28,932 nucleotides of DNA from Bacteroidales bacterium (GCA_021647685.1 JAKIUH010000008.1:1-28932), one strand, 5' to 3'; counted from the first letter of the stretch, positions 8,254 through 16,836 are shown. Made by a program: numbers and translations. Notes: a model not told the origin generated them from the letters alone.

Positions 8254-8538
8254 ATGAATATTTATGTTGGTAATCTTCATTATGGTCTCAGTGAAGATGA
8301 TTTAAAAAATGTTTTTTCAGAATATGGAGACGTTGAAAGTGTAAAAATTATTACAGACAAATTCTCAGGCAGAAGCAAAGGCTTTGGTTTTGTGGATATG
8401 CCTAACGACGAAGAAGCACAGCGCGCAATTGATGAACTGAATGATACCGATTTAAAAGGTCGGAACATGAAAGTGAATCAGGCAAGAGCAAAAACGGAGA
8501 ACGATAACAGAAGAGGATACAATAGCTATAACCGCTGA
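8254..8538 (+). CDS. Small RRM-domain RNA-binding protein
   Basis: This 94-residue protein is almost entirely one RNA recognition motif. RNP2 is IYVGNL near the start and RNP1 is KGFGFVDM around residues 46-53, with the usual aromatic positions kept. After residue 80 a short basic tail (RGYNSYNR) follows. Single-RRM proteins of this size are common in Bacteroidota and cyanobacteria, where they are often linked to cold response or RNA chaperoning. The RNA target here is unknown. The gene stands alone: a long AT-rich leader precedes it and a strong hairpin terminator lies 22 bp after the stop. Confidence 0.93.
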   Translation: MNIYVGNLHYGLSEDDLKNVFSEYGDVESVKIITDKFSGRSKGFGFVDMPNDEEAQRAIDELNDTDLKGRNMKVNQARAKTENDNRRGYNSYNR

Positions 8539-8560
8539 TAAACTGAAAAGATTTTTTATT

Positions 8561-8606
8561 TAGGGTGCAATCATGTTTTTTTATAAACAGATTACACCCT
8601 ATTTTT
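8561..8606 (+). terminator. Intrinsic terminator after the RRM gene
   Basis: A 12-bp stem (8561-8572 with 8590-8601, one mismatch) encloses a 17-nt loop and is followed by TTTTT at 8602-8606. Confidence 0.8.
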
Positions 8607-8607
8607 G
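8600..8607 (+). promoter_or_regulatory. Possible -7 element for the nucleoid-protein gene
   Basis: TATTTTTG at 8600-8607 matches TAnnTTTG exactly and lies 19 bp before the next start codon. It overlaps the U-tract of the preceding terminator, and there is no TTG at the proper -33 distance, so it could be chance. Confidence 0.3.
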
Positions 8608-8626
8608 TAGCCGGAAATAATATTTA

Positions 8627-9673
8627 ATGCACATGTTTTATTTTGAAGAATCAGAACTCGAACATTTAATTGTTCACAAGACGGGTAACAAAAGTCAAAA
8701 TGAAGAATTACTCCTTTCGGAAGAAGAAGTAAATATTGACGAATCACTTAAAGATGTGCTCGTCAGCTATTTCTTTAATTCGTTTAAAGAGGGTGTTTTT
8801 TATCAATTTGCCGAAGAATCTTTGCCCGAGAATAAAATTTTTCAATCGGCAAAAATCATTTTTGAAAACGAAAATGAACTAGTAGATGAATCCAAAAAAA
8901 TTGCTTACCATTTATATGAGCAATCTTATCATCCAAAGATTAAATCGGGAGAGCTTTATGTTGGTTTATTTCGTAACTGTATTATTGAAGATGAAGTAGT
9001 AGATGCACTTGGTATTTTTAAATCGGAAACCAAACAGGCCTTTTTAAAAGTATATTCACAGGATAATAATATTCAATTAAATCATGATACCGGTATCAAT
9101 ATCAACAAGATAGATAAAGCCTGCCTTATATTTAATACCGAAGAAGAAAGCGGCTACAAAGTGGCAATAATTGATGTATCCGGTAAATCAAAAGAGGCTC
9201 ATTATTGGAAAGATGATTTTTTAGCCATAGAGAAACGTAAAGATGACTATTATCAGACGGCTAATTATATTGGTATCTGCAAAGGTTTCGTTAAAGATGT
9301 TTATAATCAGAGCAATGGGGTTGAGCGCGCTGACCAAATTGAAATGCTTAATAAAACTGCTGAATATTTTAAAGAAAAAGAAGAGTTTGATATTCAGGAC
9401 TTTGAGCAAAATGTGATTGAAAATGATGAGGTGATAAAGGCTTTTGAGGAATATAAAGAAAAAGTAGCCGAAGAAAATGATTTGGAAATTCTAGATAATT
9501 TTGGAATATCAGAAACTGCTGTTAAAAAAAGCCGTGCACAGTTTAAAAGTGTATTAAAATTAGATAAAAATTTTCATATTTATATTCATGGCGACCGTCA
9601 ACGAATAATTAAAGGTTATGACCCGACAAAAGGAATGAATTATTATCAAATCTATTTTGAAAAGGAAAATTAG
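8627..9673 (+). CDS. Nucleoid-associated protein, YejK/NdpA (37-kDa) family
   Basis: This 348-residue acidic protein resembles the YejK/NdpA family of nucleoid-associated proteins. Supporting signs are the N-terminal region about attachment to the nucleoid (SELEHLIVHKTGNK), LVSYFFNSFKEGVFYQF and a following helix-rich part, a middle strand-rich segment (GELYVGLFRNCIIEDEVVDALGIFKSE), and a C-terminal end in GMNYYQIYFEKEN. The family binds the nucleoid in E. coli, but its molecular role is unclear. Start choice: ATG at 8627 is followed by another ATG two codons later, and either could be used. It sits between two hairpin terminators and looks monocistronic. I am fairly sure of the family and not of the function. 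Confidence 0.8.
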   Translation: MHMFYFEESELEHLIVHKTGNKSQNEELLLSEEEVNIDESLKDVLVSYFFNSFKEGVFYQFAEESLPENKIFQSAKIIFENENELVDESKKIAYHLYEQSYHPKIKSGELYVGLFRNCIIEDEVVDALGIFKSETKQAFLKVYSQDNNIQLNHDTGININKIDKACLIFNTEEESGYKVAIIDVSGKSKEAHYWKDDFLAIEKRKDDYYQTANYIGICKGFVKDVYNQSNGVERADQIEMLNKTAEYFKEKEEFDIQDFEQNVIENDEVIKAFEEYKEKVAEENDLEILDNFGISETAVKKSRAQFKSVLKLDKNFHIYIHGDRQRIIKGYDPTKGMNYYQIYFEKEN

Positions 9674-9689
9674 CTCTGCTAAAGCATGA

Positions 9690-9724
9690 AAAAAGCCTGT
9701 ATTTGTAGCAAATGCAGGCTTTTT
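9690..9724. terminator. Bidirectional terminator between convergent genes
   Basis: A 16-bp stem (9690-9705 with 9709-9724, one G-U wobble) has a 3-nt loop. It is flanked by A-runs on the left and T-runs on the right, so it can stop both the nucleoid-protein gene (plus) and the ferredoxin reductase gene (minus). Confidence 0.85.
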
Positions 9725-9731
9725 AAGTTAA

Positions 9732-10535
9732 TTAAAATTCTTCAATATGAATTTGTCCGGGTGATTTACGTTTATGTTCAGTAAATCCAACTTTTTCAAG
9801 TTCTTCTTTCATACCTTTTACCATAATTGGATTTCCGCAAAGAAAGACATGAGTGTTTTCGGGTGCCGGTTTAAAACCCCATTTTTTTTCTACAATGCCA
9901 TCTTTCCAAATGGCTTCAATAAAACGAGTATCGCCTGACCAGCCTGCCGGTTCTTTATCGGGTTCGGTAATTGTCGGATAATAATCAAAATTTGGGAACA
10001 TAGTTTCCAAGAGTGTTAATTCGGATGAGTAACCCAAATCCCAACTATTGGCAGCACCGTGGATAACCATTATTTTGCCGGTACGTACCAATGCATTGGA
10101 ACGCAACATACTCATATAAGGAGCAACACCTGTTCCTGTGGCAATTAAAATTACATTTTGGTCATTCGCAATTTCTGATAGAGTAAACATTCCTACTGCC
10201 TTTTTGCCCAACCATACTTTATCGCCAATATTTAAAGCAAAAATTCGTGGAGTTAATGAGCCGGAATGTACTAAAGTAATATAGAACTCAATATAATCTA
10301 CTGTTGATGAAGACGCAATAGAATATGCACGTTTAATTAATTTATCCGGGTCTTCTTGTTTTGTATGCTCTTCGGTTGCTTCAGGGCATCGCGGTGCAGA
10401 TGCAGGTAAACCTAATGCAACAAATTGTCCCGACTCAAAAGGGGGAAGTTCCCAGCCAACCGGCTTAATTCTGATAATTTTCATGATTGGCGAAACTTGT
10501 ATTACTTGTGTTACTACACTGTTTAACTCTACCAT
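9732..10535 (-). CDS. Ferredoxin/flavodoxin-NADP(+) reductase
   Basis: This 267-residue flavoprotein has the two-domain FNR layout. The FAD domain shows KRAYSIASS (FAD-binding RxYS motif, near residue 70) after a FESGQFVALGLP segment. The NADP domain shows VILIATGTGVAPYMSML and a later VFLCGNPIMVKGMKEEL. The protein ends in HIEEF, with an aromatic last residue expected to stack near the flavin as in bacterial Fpr enzymes. It moves electrons between NADPH and ferredoxin or flavodoxin. A stretch with many acidic residues and PEATEEHTKQEDPDK in the FAD domain is a modest insertion compared with E. coli Fpr. The gene ends 8 bp from a bidirectional terminator and diverges from the NifX-like operon. 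Confidence 0.92.
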   Translation of the reverse strand: MVELNSVVTQVIQVSPIMKIIRIKPVGWELPPFESGQFVALGLPASAPRCPEATEEHTKQEDPDKLIKRAYSIASSSTVDYIEFYITLVHSGSLTPRIFALNIGDKVWLGKKAVGMFTLSEIANDQNVILIATGTGVAPYMSMLRSNALVRTGKIMVIHGAANSWDLGYSSELTLLETMFPNFDYYPTITEPDKEPAGWSGDTRFIEAIWKDGIVEKKWGFKPAPENTHVFLCGNPIMVKGMKEELEKVGFTEHKRKSPGQIHIEEF

Positions 10536-10580
10536 ATTCTAATTCTTTGATTAATTAATATTTACCTTTAATATTTCGTG

Positions 10581-10588
10581 CAAAAATA
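10581..10588 (-). promoter_or_regulatory. Probable -7 element of the ferredoxin reductase gene
   Basis: On the minus strand this reads TATTTTTG, an exact TAnnTTTG match, 45 bp upstream of the reductase start and followed by CACG as is usual. No clear TTG lies at the -33 distance. Confidence 0.4.
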
Positions 10589-10648
10589 CCTATTTTTTTT
10601 GTTTTTATTAAAATTTAAGAATTTTTAACAAATAAATTTTGCAAGTAT

Positions 10649-10679
10649 TTTGATAATGAACATATGTTCGTTATATTTG
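10649..10679 (+). promoter_or_regulatory. Promoter of the NifX-like operon with palindromic operator in the spacer
   Basis: TTTG at 10649-10652, a 19-bp spacer and TATATTTG at 10672-10679 give a textbook Bacteroidota promoter. The spacer is filled by a palindrome at 10653-10674: eleven base pairs per arm with one mismatched pair, and a perfect 12-bp core GAACATATGTTC at 10658-10669. A dimeric repressor binding here would block RNA polymerase. From memory, the TGAACA..TGTTC core resembles operators of ArsR/SmtB-type metal sensors; no regulator gene is in the window. Confidence 0.7.
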
Positions 10680-10708
10680 TAGGAGATTTTTTAAACAAAA
10701 AGAAACAT

Positions 10709-11050
10709 ATGGAAAAATTTAATATTGCGATACCAACAAATGATGAAGATTCATTAACAGATAGAACAGGAAGAGCAAAAGGATTTGTTATTTATGAAAT
10801 TGAAAATAAATTAGCAAAAAAACTTGAGTTTCGATTAAATCCGCACAAGCACCATGAGCATGGTGAAGATCATGAACATGGTGAACATACTCATGCCGAA
10901 GTCATGGAAGTTTTGAGCGATTGTTCTTATATTTTAGTCAATAAAGTAGGGAAACATTTTGTACAAGATTTAAAAAATGCGAATATAAAAATCTATAAAG
11001 CAAAAGAAAGAAATATTGAAAAGGCTGTAAATGAATTTATAAATCATTAA
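10709..11050 (+). CDS. NifX/NafY-type iron-molybdenum-cofactor-binding domain protein, His-rich
   Basis: I place the start at ATG 10709 (113 residues, MEKFNIAIPTNDE). The open frame extends up to 10664, but that ATG lies inside the promoter palindrome. The fold signature of the dinitrogenase FeMo-cofactor biosynthesis family is present: an N-terminal strand with IAIPTND, a TGRAKGFVIYEIE strand, a region EVMEVLSDCSYILVNKVG and a C-terminal KIYKAKERNIEKAVNEFI. Between them is an insertion rich in His and acidic residues (residues about 41-62, with HKHHEHGEDHEHGEHTH), likely a metal-binding site. Stand-alone members of this family occur in many anaerobes without nitrogenase, with unknown function. 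It is co-transcribed with the DUF5320-like gene 17 bp downstream. Confidence 0.85.
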   Translation: MEKFNIAIPTNDEDSLTDRTGRAKGFVIYEIENKLAKKLEFRLNPHKHHEHGEDHEHGEHTHAEVMEVLSDCSYILVNKVGKHFVQDLKNANIKIYKAKERNIEKAVNEFINH

Positions 11051-11067
11051 TTTAAATAATTTCAATT

Positions 11068-11250
11068 ATGCCAAACAGAGATGGAACCGGACCAAACGGA
11101 AATGGTCCGCGCACAGGACGCGGTAATGGTCCTTGCAAAGAAAAAAATGCTGAACGCGAAAGCAGTTTTGGCAGAGGAAGAGGATACGGAAGACACCGTC
11201 ATAGTGGCGGAGGTGGTTATGGTCGCGGCTTTGGTCGAGAGCGTGATTAA
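11068..11250 (+). CDS. DUF5320-like small Gly/Arg-rich protein
   Basis: This 60-residue basic protein starts MPNRDGTGPNGNGPRTGRG and has one Cys (GPCKEK), followed by a Gly-, Arg- and His-rich tail (RGYGRHRHSGGGGYGRGFGRERD). The N-terminal GTGP.G.GP.TGRG motif is the hallmark of DUF5320-type proteins, which in anaerobic bacteria and archaea commonly neighbour NifX/NifB-like or Mrp-like genes. Their function is unknown. It is the second gene of a two-gene operon and is followed immediately by a strong terminator. A longer frame starting at 11081 overlaps it but is a shadow. Confidence 0.85.
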   Translation: MPNRDGTGPNGNGPRTGRGNGPCKEKNAERESSFGRGRGYGRHRHSGGGGYGRGFGRERD

Positions 11251-11291
11251 AAAAACAAATGCTTGGTTTTTAAACCAAGCATTTGTTTTTT
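11250..11291 (+). terminator. Strong terminator of the NifX-like/DUF5320 operon
   Basis: A perfect 20-bp inverted repeat (11250-11269 with 11272-11291) begins at the DUF5320-like stop codon and ends in a run of six T. The A-run on the left side means it may also work for the minus strand. Confidence 0.9.
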
Positions 11292-11417
11292 ACCAAAAGC
11301 CTCAAAGTGGGCAATAAGCAATAGCCTTATGTTTTTCACAGGGTTGTAAATCAATGTGTTGCGAAAGCCCTGAATAGGCGTAAACAAAAATATTCTGACT
11401 TAATAGACGAACTCTAA

Positions 11418-14171
11418 TTAAGATAAACCGTTTAATTTAAAGCAATCCACATAATCTTTATCATCATTCTGTATATGATTAAGTACCCATCCGTTCAAAT
11501 AAACAATTAGCGCATAAACAGCATTGTACTCGCCATTTTCGATCATAGCTTGGTATTTCTTTATTTTAGAAATAAATTGTTCATGTTCATACTTATGAGC
11601 TTCAAAATTACCGCACTTAAAATCTTCAAGGTATTTTTCTTCAAAGCCAAAGTGATAATCTGTATAATCGAGTAATTTTAAAATATTTTCGTTGATTTCG
11701 TTAATTGATGCTTCGTTTTTAAAGGATAAGTACAAAATATTGATAAAATCAATCCATTTTTTATGTTGTTGGTCGATAATATTCAAATCAATAGAATAAT
11801 TCTCGTTCCATTTAATGAGTTCTGTTCTTTTTTCAAGATCTTTGGGCACTTCCATATTGTTTTCTTTGATAAAGTTCTCCAAAGCATTAATTTTAGTAGT
11901 GAAATCAAACTCCATATAGGTCAATTTTTCTTTCACACTTTCCAATTCAGTTTCTAAACTTATTAATTTACCGATGCTACGAACAAACATTACAATTCTT
12001 CGCGTACCTTTATAATTAATTTCCGACATGGAAAGTTTTACTGGAATTTCTTTTCCTTCTTTATCGGTAATAGTAGCATCAATAATAGAATTTATCAAGT
12101 CATTTCTGCCGGTTTTGAAGTATAAAGCAATTCGTTCTTCAAAATCTCTTGCCATTTTTTCAGAGCTTAGCTCATACATATTTCTTCCGAGCACTTCTGA
12201 TTTTGAGTATCCCCATAATTGTTCGGCAGCAGGGTTAAACATAATAATTTTTCTTGCTTCGTCAAACTGAACTACCGGATCAATATTCCACTCAAATGAT
12301 CGTTCAAACTGTGTACTTATTACCTCCAATTCTTCCGATTTTTTATTGAGTACTTTTGTAAGTTCTTGAATTTTTGCACGTTGCCGTTTGTCACGGTCAA
12401 TAAAGTTAATGCGCATATTTTCAAGTTCTTCTACCTCTTCTTTAAGTTCTATTTCGCGCGATAAAACTTGTTCCAGCTCACGTTTAACTTCCTCAATTTG
12501 CTGACGCATTTGGGCTTCTTGCGCTTGCATTTCTTGCTCCGAAATTTTAGACTGCTCCAATAATTCGGCTGTTCGGGTATTAATTTTAGCCGTAGATAGG
12601 GTAGAGGCTATACTTTCACCAATTTTTTCTACCAATTCAATCTCGTAAGGTTTAAACTCATGGAAAGAGGCTATTTCAATTACTCCAAGTACTTGATTTT
12701 CCAGTTTTAAAGGAACAATTAATAAACTTTTGGGATTAGCTCCGCCCAAACCCGATTCTATTTCAATATATTCTTCGGGCAATTCGGTAAGATAAATTGT
12801 ATATTTTTCAACAGCAACACCACCCACTAAGCCTTCGCCTAAATTAACTCTTTTATAGATAAACTTTTCACGATTATAGGCATAAGCAGCTATTAATTCT
12901 AAATAGATATCGTTTTCATCAGTATCGTTTAAAATAAATATTCCGCCTTGGTTTGCATTCAGGTATTTTATTAAGCTGCTAATAATATCTTTCGATAGTA
13001 ATTTAATATTTTCCGTATGTCTTCGCAGGATTTCACCAAATTGTGCTAAGCCTTCAGTTGTCCATCTACGTTGTTGGTCTTCTAACTTTCTTTTTTCTTC
13101 TTCCTCACGAGCAATTTGTAAACTTTTGTGCATATCCAACAGTGCATTTCCCAAAACATCTTGCTCACTCAAAGGTTTGTAATTGCCCGAATAGTTCCCT
13201 TTACCCATTTCAATGGCAAAAAGTGATGTTCGTTTCAGCCCGTCCACTAATTTGTTTAATGCCAATGCCATTGAACCTATTTCATCTTGTTGGTTAAAGT
13301 GTAAATGTTCAGGAAGTGCTCCTTTGGAAAGCTCCAAAACCATCTGTTCCAATTTTTTCAAAGGTTCAGAAACCGTTTGTCCAAAGTTATATAGGATAAA
13401 GGCAACTACTAAAATGATAAATAAGGCAAAAAGGCTGTTATATACTTTTATTTTTTTTGATTGATAAGCCAAATCAACCATAGATTCAGAAGCAAGTTCT
13501 CCGGTAATTTTATCAATTTCATTAAGTTTTTTAATTATTTCTTCTAAATTTTGCTTATAGAAATAATATATTTTTGTTAATTGCGCCTTTCTGGTAGATG
13601 CGGTAATGCCAATAAAATCAACGGTTGTAATTGCTTCAATTGAATCACTTTGCAGGCTGTCTTTTGTTTGTTTTGTTATATCTATAAACTGATTTTCGCC
13701 AAATAGATTTCCTTTTTCAAGCAGGTCTTTTTTTATTTTTTCCGTATTTTCAAAATAAGGGTGTAAAACATTTTTGAATAATGATTTGCTTTCATCCAGA
13801 TAATTAATAATTTTAATTCTTGACATATCCATTTTGTTTGGAAACAAAACTTGTACTTGTGTGTCCAAACTGTCATACAAAACTTCTGTTTCTCGAATGG
13901 TTTTCAAGTGTGCATTTACAATTTCATTTATTGCAGCAGGATTTTCCGTTTGAATAATTTCAAGTAAACGTTGTAAATCATAAATATTGATGAGTCTTAA
14001 TTTGCGTACACTTATTCTTGTATGTTGCGCATTTTTTATATGGTCAAGATTTTTGTCAATTTTTTCAAGAACTGAAAATTGCCAAAACAAAGTGCTCATA
14101 AAAATTATTATCACCAATAAAAAGCCTAAAAATAACTTTATTTTAATATTGAGCTTGTTCAAAAAATTCAT
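11418..14171 (-). CDS. Membrane sensor with HAMP, GAF, PAS and C-terminal hemerythrin domains
   Basis: This 917-residue protein has two membrane segments (about residues 13-31 and 245-264) around an extracytoplasmic helical sensor region. Next come a HAMP linker (about 266-320), a GAF domain (about 385-530), a long coiled coil (about 537-615), a PAS domain (about 622-735) and a bacteriohemerythrin domain (785-917). The hemerythrin diiron ligands are all present: H803, H840, E844, H859, H863, H899 and D904, in IDQQH, DYHFGFEE, EAHKYEH and NHIQNDD. I find no histidine kinase, GGDEF, EAL, phosphatase or methyl-accepting domain, so the output is unclear. Oxygen or NO sensing by the diiron site is a family-based inference. 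The gene stands alone on the minus strand. Confidence 0.9.
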   Translation of the reverse strand: MNFLNKLNIKIKLFLGFLLVIIIFMSTLFWQFSVLEKIDKNLDHIKNAQHTRISVRKLRLINIYDLQRLLEIIQTENPAAINEIVNAHLKTIRETEVLYDSLDTQVQVLFPNKMDMSRIKIINYLDESKSLFKNVLHPYFENTEKIKKDLLEKGNLFGENQFIDITKQTKDSLQSDSIEAITTVDFIGITASTRKAQLTKIYYFYKQNLEEIIKKLNEIDKITGELASESMVDLAYQSKKIKVYNSLFALFIILVVAFILYNFGQTVSEPLKKLEQMVLELSKGALPEHLHFNQQDEIGSMALALNKLVDGLKRTSLFAIEMGKGNYSGNYKPLSEQDVLGNALLDMHKSLQIAREEEEKRKLEDQQRRWTTEGLAQFGEILRRHTENIKLLSKDIISSLIKYLNANQGGIFILNDTDENDIYLELIAAYAYNREKFIYKRVNLGEGLVGGVAVEKYTIYLTELPEEYIEIESGLGGANPKSLLIVPLKLENQVLGVIEIASFHEFKPYEIELVEKIGESIASTLSTAKINTRTAELLEQSKISEQEMQAQEAQMRQQIEEVKRELEQVLSREIELKEEVEELENMRINFIDRDKRQRAKIQELTKVLNKKSEELEVISTQFERSFEWNIDPVVQFDEARKIIMFNPAAEQLWGYSKSEVLGRNMYELSSEKMARDFEERIALYFKTGRNDLINSIIDATITDKEGKEIPVKLSMSEINYKGTRRIVMFVRSIGKLISLETELESVKEKLTYMEFDFTTKINALENFIKENNMEVPKDLEKRTELIKWNENYSIDLNIIDQQHKKWIDFINILYLSFKNEASINEINENILKLLDYTDYHFGFEEKYLEDFKCGNFEAHKYEHEQFISKIKKYQAMIENGEYNAVYALIVYLNGWVLNHIQNDDKDYVDCFKLNGLS

Positions 14172-14342
14172 TTTTGTTTTCTTATTATCTTTCTGATTGT
14201 AAAATAAAGGATAAATTTACAATAAAATGGATAAATGTAAAAAATTATTTAATAAATTAATCTTTTCCTGTCGAAATTTTCAAAAAATTGTAGACGAATA
14301 GCTAAACTACAAACAATATACCAATAATACATGATTTGATAA

Positions 14343-14377
14343 GCCTGCATTATTTCATAAAATCAAATAATGCAGGC
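14343..14377 (-). terminator. Hairpin terminator after the S9 peptidase gene
   Basis: A perfect 13-bp stem (14343-14355 with 14365-14377) has a 9-nt loop and lies 11 bp beyond the peptidase stop. A strong T-run is missing, so termination may be partial. Confidence 0.6.
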
Positions 14378-14388
14378 ACAATAAAAGC

Positions 14389-16836
14389 TTAGTTTGTTTT
14401 ATCTTTATTTTTTACATATTTTTCTAACCATTGGTCTTGTTCCCATAAAACATGCAAAATAGATTCTTTTGTTCGGTATCCGTGACTTTCTTTGGGCAAC
14501 ATTACTAAACGGGCAATTTTACCTAAACCTTTTAATGCATTAAAATAACGTTCGCTTTGCAAAGGATAGGTTCCTGAATTATTATCTGCTTCACCATGAA
14601 TAAGTAATAATGGATAGTTCATTTTATCAGCATGCATAAAGGGAGACATTTCGTAATAAATATCAGGTGCTTCCCAATATGTACGTTCTTCACTTTGAAA
14701 ACCGAAAGGAGTTAATGTTCGGTTATAGGCTCCGCTACGGGCAATACCTGCCGCAAACAAATCAGAATGCGAAAGTAAGTTTGCTACCATAAATGCTCCG
14801 TATGAATGACCGGCGCAGGCTACCCTGTTGCGGTCGATATAAGCTAATTTATCAACTGCATCTATGGCTGCTTTTGCATTTGCCACTAATTGTGGAATAA
14901 ATGTATCGTTGGGTTCTTTATCTCCTTCACCCACAATCGGGAAAGATGCATCATCTAATACAACATACCCGCGCGTTACCCAATAAATCATACTTCCGTA
15001 ATAAGGATAAGTAAATTCGTTGGGGTTTGCCGTTGTTTGCGATGCGCTTTTTTTATCTTTAAATTCAGTAGGATAAGCCCATAGCAACATTGGCATTTTT
15101 TCTTTCTTTTTTATATCGTAACCAACCGGCAAGTATAATGTTGCCGAAAGTGCTAAACCGTCATCGCGTTTATATTTAATAACTTCTTTATGTACATTTT
15201 GGATACTTTTAAACGGATTTTCAAAAAAAGTAATCTGCCGGTTGGCAATTCGTTTTTTTATGTTGCGAACATAGTAGTTCGGATATTCTGTGGGTGCTTC
15301 AATACGAACTAAAATTTCACCTTTTTTCATATCAATCGCCCGATACAAACTTTCTTTTTTGTCTGTGTAATTCGATTGATACAACCTTTGGGTCTTTTTT
15401 GTTTTAAGATTTATTTCATCAATAAATGGAAATTGACCTTTTTCAGAATATCCTGCACCTAATAGAAATGCGTTGTCTTTTTCAAGATATAGCACATTTT
15501 CGCCAAATTTATTTCGAGTAGTAACAAACCTACCCGGGTCACTGTAACGGTCTTGATAATTCCGGTCAAAAAGAATTACAGGTTTTTGTTTACCGTTGGT
15601 TGGATTAAATACATATATTTTTGTATTTCTTGTATTCCACCAGTAATCATAAGCAACCGCAATTTGATTATTTCCCCACAAAATACCTGAATAACGATTA
15701 ATTGTTTTTAATATAGATTTTGCTTTTCCTGTAAAGGGAGCATCTAATTCAAAAACTTCATCTCTAAATTTTACTTTATTTTCAGGATTACCTTCATCTA
15801 ATGCCTCCGCCCAGAACAAAGTAGCAGGTTTATCTTCGCGCCAATATAAGCTGCGTTTTCCTTTACGCACAGACATAAACCCTTTGGGTAAAACTTCGGT
15901 CAAGGGTACTTTATTAATATTTTTTACAAAAGTTCCGTCGCTTTTGTAAATATCTGTTTTAAAAGGGAAACGATAATAGGGTACAATATACGAAAAAGGG
16001 CGTTGAATAGTACTTACAAGAACATAGTTGCCATCAGGCGAAAAACTAATTGAGCGGTACATATCCGTATCTTTCCATTTTGATTTTGTACCATCCAAAC
16101 TTACTTTGTAAATTTCCGAACGTGCCAATTGTTCAAAATTAAATTCATCATTTGGATTTTTTAGTAAATCCTGATAGGTTCTGTTTTGTGCTTTTTCTCC
16201 TGTACTTGTAGTAACGGTAGGTCCTGTTGGTACAGAATTTTCTGCATCTATTAATTTTTTACGGTCGGCAGGTAAAAACTTAACCAATAAAGCATTCTCG
16301 TTTTTGAACCAACTAATTGGATTTCCCATATTGGCATTTAGTTTTGCTTCACTAATTTTTTTGGCTTTCGCCGATTTTATATCAACATACCATAATTCCA
16401 CACCATTTTCTACAGTATTGGTAAAAGCCAATTTACTTTCATCAGGAGACCAAGAGAAGTTCGCTAATTTAGGATTTTTAGGCAAACCCAAAACTTGTGT
16501 TTCTTCTTTTGATAACAGTTTTTTTACCGTAATATTGTTATAATACGTAGTGCGGCTTCCTATATTTGTTTGCGGATTAATTCGTAATCCTCCCAAACGC
16601 AATTCTTTTTCCGAAAGCTCAGCAATTGATTTATAACGGTCTCTGTACCTTAAAATCATATATTCGCCTTTGTTGTCAAGCAAAACTGAAGGAGCGCTGG
16701 GCACATCCACTAAATCCAATATTTCTTTAGGTGGTTTTTGATATTCTAAATTTTCTTGTGCACTTACTACAGGTGAAAAATATAGCATTAATATGCTTAT
16801 AAAGATAATTTTAATAAAAGTTCTTTTTTTAATCAT
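14389..16836 (-). CDS. Exported S9-family glutamyl-endopeptidase-like serine peptidase
   Basis: This 815-residue protein starts with a clear signal peptide (hydrophobic stretch, then SPVVSAQ). An N-terminal beta-propeller part, with motifs such as FSWSPDESKLAF and SFSPDGNYVLVS, is followed by an alpha/beta-hydrolase domain carrying Ser678 in AGHSYGAFM, Asp751 in HGEADNN and His785 in ESHGY. The catalytic domain follows plant chloroplast glutamyl endopeptidase very closely as I recall it (ARSGAYNRTLTPFGFQ.E.RT.WEA, Y.EMSPFM.A.K, MLPKESHGY, ESILHVLWE), so S9D is the best subfamily. Such enzymes cut short peptides after acidic residues. Here the location should be periplasmic. It is monocistronic: a hairpin lies downstream and sufB diverges upstream. 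Confidence 0.9.
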   Translation of the reverse strand: MIKKRTFIKIIFISILMLYFSPVVSAQENLEYQKPPKEILDLVDVPSAPSVLLDNKGEYMILRYRDRYKSIAELSEKELRLGGLRINPQTNIGSRTTYYNNITVKKLLSKEETQVLGLPKNPKLANFSWSPDESKLAFTNTVENGVELWYVDIKSAKAKKISEAKLNANMGNPISWFKNENALLVKFLPADRKKLIDAENSVPTGPTVTTSTGEKAQNRTYQDLLKNPNDEFNFEQLARSEIYKVSLDGTKSKWKDTDMYRSISFSPDGNYVLVSTIQRPFSYIVPYYRFPFKTDIYKSDGTFVKNINKVPLTEVLPKGFMSVRKGKRSLYWREDKPATLFWAEALDEGNPENKVKFRDEVFELDAPFTGKAKSILKTINRYSGILWGNNQIAVAYDYWWNTRNTKIYVFNPTNGKQKPVILFDRNYQDRYSDPGRFVTTRNKFGENVLYLEKDNAFLLGAGYSEKGQFPFIDEINLKTKKTQRLYQSNYTDKKESLYRAIDMKKGEILVRIEAPTEYPNYYVRNIKKRIANRQITFFENPFKSIQNVHKEVIKYKRDDGLALSATLYLPVGYDIKKKEKMPMLLWAYPTEFKDKKSASQTTANPNEFTYPYYGSMIYWVTRGYVVLDDASFPIVGEGDKEPNDTFIPQLVANAKAAIDAVDKLAYIDRNRVACAGHSYGAFMVANLLSHSDLFAAGIARSGAYNRTLTPFGFQSEERTYWEAPDIYYEMSPFMHADKMNYPLLLIHGEADNNSGTYPLQSERYFNALKGLGKIARLVMLPKESHGYRTKESILHVLWEQDQWLEKYVKNKDKTN

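Noticed and set aside
10664..10708. N-terminal extension of the NifX-like protein from ATG 10664
   Set aside because: That ATG lies in the promoter palindrome, upstream of the predicted transcription start, and the family's conserved IAIPTND strand begins just after ATG 10709.
11292..11417. CAGGG...CCCTG pairing between the DUF5320-like gene and the sensor gene
   Set aside because: Only five base pairs with a large loop and no U-tract; not convincing as a terminator.
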